Positions 53,026 to 61,115 of a stretch of DNA of 64,000 nucleotides are shown here, in pieces (position 1 is the stretch's first letter; each line of letters begins with the position of its first letter). The DNA is from Pegea sp. RAD2-039 (lineage: Eukaryota > Chordata > Thaliacea > Salpida > Salpidae). Where the stretch lies: assembly GCA_034620365.1 (NCBI GenBank), contig JAQGEQ010000116.1, forward strand, positions 186,001 to 250,000, written 5' to 3'. Made by a program: the position numbers and the translations under genes. The notes under the pieces were generated by a model. It saw nothing but the letters and a program-made list of their open reading frames with translations. It did not search any database and was not told the DNA's origin.

Positions 53026-55143
53026 TTTTTAAACATAAAGTCGAACAAGATAACATTCAGAAAAACTTAAATCTATTTCCTCTCATTTCATCATTTAATT
53101 AATTCTACTGATTATGACGTCACAAGACTACATCACTTCAATCAGCTGACTTCAGATTGAAATCTATCAAATTCCTTCGAAATAGGAATCGAGTAATTAA
53201 CTCAGAAACCATAAAATTGAAATAGTTTAAGTATCTTGAATATTTAAAACCTTTCATGTATAAAATATTTTCGTAATAAATACAAAAATATTATCAACAT
53301 TTATTAAATATGTGAAGATTATTTGAAACGATTTAATTTCATTAAAAAGCTTTTTAAGTCTTTATATTAATGATATTATCAATTGATAAAGTCTTAAAAT
53401 ACTAATAACTTTAGCTGAAAATCTAAAAAAACATTTTTCTAATTGAAATAATTCAGTTTTTGTTAATTAGAAAATATTATTATGAAAAAAACAAAGTTTA
53501 TTAGTAGCAACAGATATGAAGTCCACCTGAAAGGTCCCGGGTTCGAGATGACCTAACCCTGTTTAAAGACAACACCTCTAGCTAACTCATTTGCTTTTAT
53601 TTTCGCCAACTTTTGAGGTTGTTTACTCATCTTATTCAGATGACAAATTCTTGTAACAAACAATATGGCTGAAGAGAAATTATAAAAAGTTTAAGATAGG
53701 TGATGAAAATAACACAAAATAAATGATAATTTGAAGTAATTGAAGTCGGTAGACGATTGCAAATTGTGGTTAAAAAAGTTAAAATTTCAATATTAATAAA
53801 ACTCAAATGAACCAAAGTTGTTCAAGAAGTTTAGCATGAAGCAGATGAAATTTAAAGAGTTGTAGATAAAAGTCGGGAATAAATCACTTTAAGGTCTTTA
53901 CTAAAATAGGAAACTGAGTTAAAAACTGTTGAGATGTCTGCATAGATGATGTTAGTTTAATGAGCAACTTTACCAATTAATAGATTTGACAGAAGCTACT
54001 AGTAAGAGAAAGGTCTGAAGAATTATTTCTAGTTTATTAATTTGTTTCTAACTCGATGAAACGTCATCGATGACGTCATCTTTAACTTCGTCCACATCGA
54101 CTTCTGGGCAGCTTTCAACCTGCAATTTCTTTATTGAATTGGTTTTCGAGGTTTCAGTCTGAATCTAATCTTCATCAGATCTTCTGAGATTGGATCTCAT
54201 TTATCAGTTCTTTTCTAAAAACTTCAGCCTCCTTAATTCAGTTTTTAAAGACAATTATGAGTTTTGGTGTAAAACAGATGAACTCTGTCTCATGAATACC
54301 TGAGAAGAGACTAATTGCTTCTTTGTAGACCTTCAAAAAGGTTCGTATTCAAAATGGCTTCCTGATCGCGCGCGCGTGTTGTACTTCTGAAAACTTGTTA
54401 TCATCAAACACCACAGATGATAACCAGTGAATTGGCATCTTCATGTTACAAACCAACATTTTTTTCATTCAATGGCTGCGAAAAATTTAATCTGATGAAA
54501 TAGAAGAAGAAAGCTGGCAGATTAATTGAAACATAAAACCATATTTTCATTATTAAAAGAAGAAATGATATTAGAATAATCAGATGAAACTGAAAATGAT
54601 TTGAAAGATCAAAATAATTATCAGATAAAGTTAAGTTTGGATCAAAAATATCTTCAAATCTATTTACAAGAACTTAAAGATAAATAGAAATGAGCAACTC
54701 AAATTAATTTTTAATAAAATTTGGCTTTTTAAATCAATTTATTTGCTGCTTGAAATAAAGATTATAAAATAAAAAGTTAGATGGGACATTAAACGGGTCG
54801 TTTGTTCCTTAATCAACCACAGGGTAGTGGGACTTATGGTTGGGAACGATGTTTCCTCAGCTAGCGTAGTATGTGGTACAACGAGGTGGTTCTAAACCCA
54901 CGCAAACAAACCATAATAGATTTGTAACTAATTAAATACTTGAAATTATATTCAGTTGAAGTAGAAACATTTTCTCTTTCAGTCAGTTTGTTTTTTCATA
55001 AGCATGTTTCATGTTGTAGTTTTTTTTAGATTTAAATTCGTATTTGTTAACTTCATAAAACTTTTTATTTATTAAAAAACATAAAAATATTATTTGATAT
55101 TTGCGTAATTTTTCAATTATTATTTTTTCTACTTTTGTGTCAA
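53026..55143. other. intergenic with decayed coding-like stretches
   Basis: Contains a GC islet around CCCGGGTTCGAGAT (53520-53560), coding-like but stop-ridden sequence at 53664-53950 and 54540-54690, a minus-strand stretch at 54053-54123 readable as QVESCPEVDVDEVKDDVIDD, an alternating CG tract (54368-54378), and a GC-richer 54790-54905 block with a B-box-like GGTTCTAAACC. None of these can be assigned to a family. Confidence 0.4.
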
Positions 55144-56095
55144 CTTGCTTTTGCTGACCTTCTAATGGGTTTTGTTCTGTTGATACTTGGTATCAAATCA
55201 CAACAATTTTCAGGTGATTATTGTTATCATGATCTTGAATGGCGTCCAAGTGCAACTTGTAATATTATTGGTGCACTAACCGTCCTCTAATCACAAACAT
55301 CAATGAGTATGCTGCTTATAATCACAAGTGTCAGGTTGTATCTTCTATTCAATTCTTTCAAATCAACTATAAATTTTGTCTCTTTGTTTCAGCAACTTTT
55401 TGGTTTTTATTTATAACTGTTTATTACCTATTTGGATTGAAACTGAGTTTACTGATGAGTACTATATCGAAGCAAACCCATTCTTACCGCAGTCTGTTAG
55501 TTTTAAAGATCTTAAAACGTTCTATAAAACCAACTTTAATATTGGTGATCTAAAAAGTTGGTATTTCAGTTCTGATGAAGGTAAGAACCGTTTTCCAAAC
55601 AGAAATATTAAAGTAAAGTCAACTTTCTGTTATTACAGTTCTTCAGCTGTTTGTTTTCCAGATCTTTATACAAAAACTTCATCTTCTAGGTTTACTCTTT
55701 CTATTTTTATCGTTACTTTCAACTTTATTTCACTTTTGTTTATTGCTGCAACTTACATTTCAATATTTTATCAAACTAAACAAAGTATGAAAAAGGTTAA
55801 CAGCAAATCAAATGAAAATCAGATGATGAAGCGACGAGTTTCTTATATCATTGTAACAGATATGATTTGCTGGTTACCAATTATTTTAATATCTTTTATG
55901 AGTTACAACGGATATCAAATTACTGGGATAGTTGATCCACTATCTGCAATTGTACTTTTGCCAGTCAATAGTTCAATTAATCCAATTATTTATTCTCATA
56001 TCGACAAAAAGATTTTAAAAATATTTACAAAATTTTATCCTCATCATGAAAAGACAGAAGAACTCATAACACAAAACAAAACCACTAACTTATAA
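55144..56095 (+). pseudogene. relaxin-receptor/LGR-like GPCR, apparently broken
   Basis: Rhodopsin-family sequence resembling the LGR type C (RXFP) group. TM2 reads LAFADLLMGFVLLILG (55150-55196). TM3 reads GALTVL, then TAA at about 55288, then SQTSMSMLLIITSV; family members have LSTEVSVLLLTYLTLE here, so a TCA-to-TAA change is likely. A frame change follows TM3 (a 56-base GT-AG intron would repair the frame but delete the second intracellular loop). From about 55376 the frame is open to 56095: TM4 (FLVFIYNCLLPIW), an unusually long second extracellular loop ending AVCFPD, TM5, a polar third loop, TM6 RRVSYIIVTDMICWLPIILI and TM7 IVLLPVNSSINPIIYS. TM1, the ectodomain and a DRY-type motif are not found. 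Most likely a pseudogene or gene fragment. Confidence 0.7.
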
Positions 56096-56599
56096 TCACA
56101 ATATCACAACTTTTTGCTTCTAATAATTTATTTGATAATTTTTATTAATAAAGAGCTTACTATAAAAATTATTAAAAACAAAATGATGTCTTTATCTCTA
56201 TATCAAGAAACTTGAAAACTTTTATTAATTTTTGAAACACAGAATATTTTCGTTTTCTTCAACTGCTTGTGTTAATCATCATAATCTTATTAATTAATAT
56301 ATTTCTGCGTAAAACTGAATAATTCAATTTTATTATTCAAAAATATTCTAATTTGTTATTCTGAATTTTCTTCTTTTATTTTTTTTTTATTCAAAATATT
56401 TTTAAAAGTTTAAAACTAATTTCGTTTTTTTTTTACTATTCATATATCTAAAAGTTTTTTAATTGCTCTTCAATCTTAGAATTTTTTATGAAAGATTTTA
56501 AATTGAAGATTAGGATGATTAGAAGATGATGATTGGAAAATGTTCTATCGATTTTTTTCATTTCAAACTTTTATGGAATGAAATAAAGAACTTTGCTTT
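56096..56599. other. AT-rich spacer before LINE remnants
   Basis: 3' flank of the GPCR fragment. It ends with a 48-bp segment (56542-56590) that recurs imperfectly at 56814-56862, on the other side of the first LINE tail. Confidence 0.4.
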
Positions 56600-56775
56600 A
56601 ATATTTTTATAATTCTATATAATTATTCACTGTTATATGCTTTGAGGGCTATCAAAATACCATGTGTTACATCTTTTTGACTAAATAGATGTTATTTGTG
56701 AGAATGTGTGTTAGCGGGAGGTGCTCTCTTCAGGTACCCTCCTTCGCATTTATTGTAATAAATAAACATTTTTTA
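56600..56775 (+). mobile_element. LINE 3' tail, copy 1
   Basis: Matches the 3' end of the element at 58.3-60.0 kb: CACTG-TATATG-TTTGAGG, then ATCATGTGTTACATC-like sequence, GTTATTTGTGAGAATGTG, a GC-rich hairpin (GCGGGAGG...CCTCCTTCGC) and TTATTGTAATAAAT. A 5'-truncated insertion. Confidence 0.7.
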
Positions 56776-57212
56776 TTTTACTTATTTTTTTTTATTATTT
56801 TTTTAAACAATTCTTCTATTGATTTGTTTCAATTCAAACTTTTATGGAATGAAATAAATAAAATTTTTTAAACTTGCAAATAAATATTTTAAATTTAAAG
56901 TTAATTTCAAAATGTCAGTTTCAATCTGAAATAGATTTTTTGTAAATTTTATTGATATTAGTATTTATATAATTTATTTTTTCATAAATTTTAAAAACGA
57001 CGATTCAATTTAATGATTCAAATTAAGGAAAATAGAAAATTCACATAATTTTTTTTGACAAATTAGCAAACAACTTTTTTTATTAAAATTTTAATTTTTT
57101 GTTCTTTTTTATTAAAAGGTTCATTATTCAATTTGAATAAATATAAAAATAATTTATTTATAGAATTTATTTATTACTCACTAAAGGGTTGCCAAATTAT
57201 ATTTAATAAATA

Positions 57213-57290
57213 TTAGTTGTCAGAATGTGTGTTAGCGGGAGGTGTTCTCTTCAGGTAACCTCCTTCGCATTTATTGTAACAAATAAATTA
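57213..57290 (+). mobile_element. LINE 3' tail, copy 2
   Basis: Second severely 5'-truncated copy, starting at about GTTGTCAGAATGTGTG and retaining the 3' hairpin and TTATTGTAACAAAT end. Confidence 0.7.
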
Positions 57291-57464
57291 TTTAAAAAAG
57301 TAGTAAATAATTTAATATTTATTTAAATAAAGTAATTATTCATGATAAAATTAATAAGTTTTTTATTACTGATTTAAAAGATAATTTTTTATTGGTTTTA
57401 TTTTGCTTTTATTTAGAATATCAAATTCAGTTAATCATTTTTAAATAAATAGAAAATGAAATAT

Positions 57465-57690
57465 ATAAAGTATAAGTGACAGTAAAAAGACAACATTGTA
57501 TATTGTAAATACTCAATTGAATCGACAATATTGTAAAAACTATGGTGGACCCAAATAAAAGTGGCCAGACCTTACGTTCAAATGTAAAGAAAAATCCTTC
57601 AAAACAAGATTATAATTGCCAATCCTGCAATAAAGTTTGCTCTGGTGAAGATCCGGCAATAGAATGCTTTAAATATCCCTCCTAGAATGT
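57465..57690 (+). mobile_element. LINE 5' end fragment with PHD-like zinc finger
   Basis: About 90% identical by eye to 58315-58495. Encodes MVDPNKSGQTLRSNVK, then CQSCNKVCSGEDPAIECFK, the first half of a PHD-type zinc finger found in ORF1 of some CR1-like LINEs, and then breaks off at a TAG. Confidence 0.65.
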
Positions 57691-58201
57691 ATTTTGGAAT
57701 TTTACCATCAAATTTTGAAGAGAAGAAAACCCTCAAGTTGCAAATGGTTTTTGAGCATCATACTGTTTCATAGATTCTATTTCATGATGTCCAAACTTTT
57801 TTGCTATCAGCAGAAGGAGCTTAGATATTTCATTTTGTACAATTTGGCAACCCTGCTTCAAATGAATTCTGTTCAATAAAGCTAAAAATTCTCTTTATTA
57901 CGCTTATGCATATTTTCATAAAACTTTCATAAAAGTCATCTAAAGTAACGAGGCAGTTATGATTATAAAAAATCTGTAATAGATGAAAGAATTGAATTAA
58001 AATCGAATTCTATTCATTTTTCATCTGTTTCATTATTCTTTTAAAAAAAAAACTTTTACTTCACAATTTCTTTTTTATTGTTTTATAAACTTTTGACATA
58101 AGTAGTAATGACGTCACTGTACGCGAAACGCGTTTATGTAAATAAAAAAATGTCACGTGACAAGTTTGAGTCAGTAAAATTGTGAATAAGTTTCAGGTTT
58201 T

Positions 58202-58217
58202 ATTCTATTTGAATAAG
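58202..58217 (+). other. exact 16-nt match to the Ciona spliced-leader exon (from memory)
   Basis: The string ATTCTATTTGAATAAG is identical to the 16-nt leader I recall for Ciona mRNAs. The next bases are TGCTT, so this is not an SL RNA gene, where the donor GT should follow directly. It lies about 110 bases before the start of the homologous 5' part of the full-length LINE copy. It could be a reverse-transcribed leader at the 5' end of a retrocopy. Confidence 0.4.
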
Positions 58218-58314
58218 TGCTTATAAATTGTGATAAAGTTATTTCTAGGAAGTGATTTATATATTGTGGTTGGTGACAGTAAAAATCTTTCATGAAAACT
58301 ATAACCAGTAACAT

Positions 58315-59965
58315 ATATATATAAAGTATAAGTGACAGTAAAAAGACAACAACTATGGTGGGCCCAAATAAAACTACCAAGATCTTACGTTCAAATGTAA
58401 AGAAAAATCCTTCAAAACAAGATTGCAATTGCCAATCCTGCAATAAAATTTGCTCTGGTGAAGATCCGGCAATAGAATGCTTTAAATGTCTCTCCTGGTT
58501 TCATCTGTAGTGATGTGAGCAAAAAAATTTATGATATATTTGATAACAACCAGATGAAGCAAATGGGATTCAAATGGTTCTGCATTAAATGTAGAACCAT
58601 GGACACAACAGCTCCCTCATCTAATTCTAATCAAAACCTATTATCCGACATCAGTAAATCTGTATCTGCTGAATAAGTCAAATTTAAATCTGAAATTTTC
58701 AACAAAAAGATTTCTAGTTTGTCTAAATCAATGGACGACAAAGAAACCTGTCACATGGACCTCGGTGGTCGGTAATCCCGGTTCCGACAAAAATATTAAC
58801 ACGGTGCAGCTTCTTGCCAAGAAGGTCACCGACACGCCAAAAAAACTCACTTTAGACCGTGAGGACAGAGAAAACAATGTCATCATCTTTAATGTCTCTG
58901 AGACTGATAAAGATGATGACAGTAAGTTTTTTAATCAAATGTGCTCTCAAAGCCTTGATTTTGTGGACATTCCAAAGGTATCAATGACTAGACTTGGAGC
59001 AAAAAGCTCAGATTATGAAAGACCGTTGAAAGTGTCATTTCAGGAAAGTTGGAACAAACACAAGTTTCTTGCCAAACTGCATAAGCTAAAGCTTGACAAA
59101 AAATTCGAGCGCATTAGAGTAGCACATGATATGTGTGAAGATGATCGCTTAGAAAGTAAGCGTCTTCTAAAAGAAGCGTATAACCGAAATCAGAAGGAAC
59201 AATCAACTGATTTAAAATACAATGTTTGAGGTCCACCATGGGCCTTGAGAATTGTCAAGGTTTTTTCAAAAAACGGAAGTGGTAAATAACCACTGGACCC
59301 ACATCTTTTTTCGAAGTGTACCTACCTACCACCCTCTAAAATTAATGATGAGGTTACTGTTAAGGCCTTATTTAAGGTTCTGAAGAGTGTTGTGTGTCCT
59401 GAGTTATATATTTTAGGGATTTTAATTTTGGTAAAATTGATTGGAATAACCCGAATTTAGCATTTATTGGAAAATCGTTTAACTTGGATAGCGATAGAAC
59501 TAATTCAGCCTTTCTAAGTCATGTCTTTATAAGCTTTCTCGATACCAATAAGCTTCTTTGCAAGTTATATCAGCTCAGACGGCACACATTACATCTTAAT
59601 AAGCCCATATCACCTAGTACACTAATCAGAGCAAATTTTTTCTCATACCGCACAGTTAGTAGATGGAACCAGCTGCCATCAGACATTGTCATATCAGAAT
59701 CACTCGCGTTGTTCAAGCAGAAGTTGAACCGTTATAATATTGCCAACATTGTCATTTCTAAACTGTTATTTCCCTTTTTTTTTATATTATTAACATTCTA
59801 TGTAATTGTTCACTGTATATGTTTTGAGGACTACTGAAATATCATGTGTTACATCTTTTGCTTTCTATGTTTTTAACTTAAAAGTTGTTATTTGTGAGAA
59901 TGTGCTTTAGCGAGAAGTACTCTCTTCAGGCACCCTCCTTTGCATTTATTGTAATAAATGAATAT
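58315..59965 (+). mobile_element. CR1-like LINE, internally deleted
   Basis: Contains ORF1 (58355 to about 59289), a scrap of the AP-endonuclease region of ORF2 (CPELYILGDFNFG at about 59395-59430), a jump to the reverse transcriptase C-terminus (ANFFSYRTVSRWNQLPSDIV at about 59630-59695), and a 3' UTR with the same hairpin and AATAAAT end as the other tails. Most of the endonuclease and all of the RT core are missing, so it cannot be autonomous. Confidence 0.8.
58355..59289 (+). pseudogene. LINE ORF1, degenerate (PHD finger plus RRM-like domain)
   Basis: Begins MVGPNKTTKILRSNVKKN. The PHD finger follows (CQSCNKICSGEDPAIECFK, SWFHL) with stops at about 58507 and a frame break, then WFCIKCR. 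From 58765 a 154-residue open frame carries the ORF1 core: DREDRENNVIIFNVSETD, VSMTRLGAKSSDYERPLKVS and a basic helix (RLESKRLLKEAYNRNQ). A TGA at 59227 replaces what should be Arg in the usual V-R-GPPW-LRIVK ending, which then reads on to a TAA. Confidence 0.7.
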
Positions 59966-61115
59966 AAACTTGAAAAAGTTCCAAACTCATGTTCTTGTAA
60001 AAGTTGAGAAAGTAACATGTAATTTAATATCAATTTTATAACTTCCTCTTTTATAAAGTAATCTAAAATACTTCCAAAACTTACTTCTCCTACAAAAGTA
60101 GATTTCTTAGATGAAACAACTTTTATATTTCAAAATAATTGTAAAAAATTCTATTTGAAAATATAAACTTTCAATAAGTTACTTGTTTAACACAAAATAA
60201 AGTTTTGAAAATTATTTGAAACTAACAATTTGCTTCTACGACAAATTATAAGTTTTTATATTTGATATATACAAAAGCTAGACTTTTTAAATAAGAATCA
60301 AAATAAACTTCTTTAAAACGTCCAGTTTTGGATATATGTTCCCTCTTTGCAAACAACAAAATATATTTTCTTCATCAAGCTGATACAAAAGCATTAATTA
60401 TAAATATTTGAACATATAAGTCTCAAAGGACCCTGTACACAAAATATAACCAAAGTTCAATCCAATAACATAAAAGTGAAAAATAGGACAACTTTTTCCC
60501 GGTTTGCCAGTCACAGCCTTGTTTTAAAGGACTAAACAAAGAACACAATCAAGAAACTGAGAAAGATTGAATTTTTATCTAAAACTTTTGTTGGTTTAAA
60601 TTTGGAAATAAATGATTTGTTGATTTATACAAATTAAATTATCAACTTTTTAATAAGCATAAAAAGAAAATAAATAAATTGATACTTTTATTCGATATTT
60701 TTTATCAAATTATTTATTTAATATTTGGTTTATTTACAAGAAATTTAAATATTTTCCTAAAATATTTTTTAAATATTTTTTTTTTAATAATTTTAGATTC
60801 AATTTCATCAAAAAAATTTTTATCTAAAAATTTTGAAAAATGAGAAATTTAGAAAGACATAAAAAGATCTAAGATTTGATAAAAGATGTAAAATCAGGAT
60901 GTTGATCTTAGAAACCCCTCTAGAGATTTCTTAAAAAAAAATATTTTATCTAAAAAGAATTTGAAATCGCGATGGAAGCGTTGTTGCTTGGCAACCGAAT
61001 TTTTGCTGAATATCTGTTTCACCGATTAAAAAATAACAATTTCAAATTACTGAAAATCACCAAACACACAAAATTGCGCTGATGACGTCACGTTGCTGAT
61101 GACGTCACAAAAAAA
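59966..61115. other. intergenic, 3' flank of the acyl-CoA synthetase gene
   Basis: AT-rich up to 60.95 kb, then an abrupt change to GC-richer sequence with an X-box-like GTTGCTTGGCAACC (60983-60996) and two TGACGTCA words (61083, 61100). Confidence 0.5.

Noticed and set aside
53510..53570. Possible tRNA T-arm (CCCGGGTTCGAGAT).
   Set aside because: The 3' half of the stem does not pair and no D-arm or anticodon arm precedes it.
54053..54123. Terminal exon of a minus-strand gene (QVESCPEVDVDEVKDDVIDD).
   Set aside because: Upstream sequence on that strand is full of stops and no partner exon could be found; its acidic reading may come only from the TGACGTCATC word.
54790..54905. Possible tRNA gene or tRNA-derived SINE (TAGCGTAGT as A box, GGTTCTAAACC as B box).
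   Set aside because: The T-stem pairs poorly and no acceptor stem or anticodon arm can be drawn; no second copy is seen in the window.
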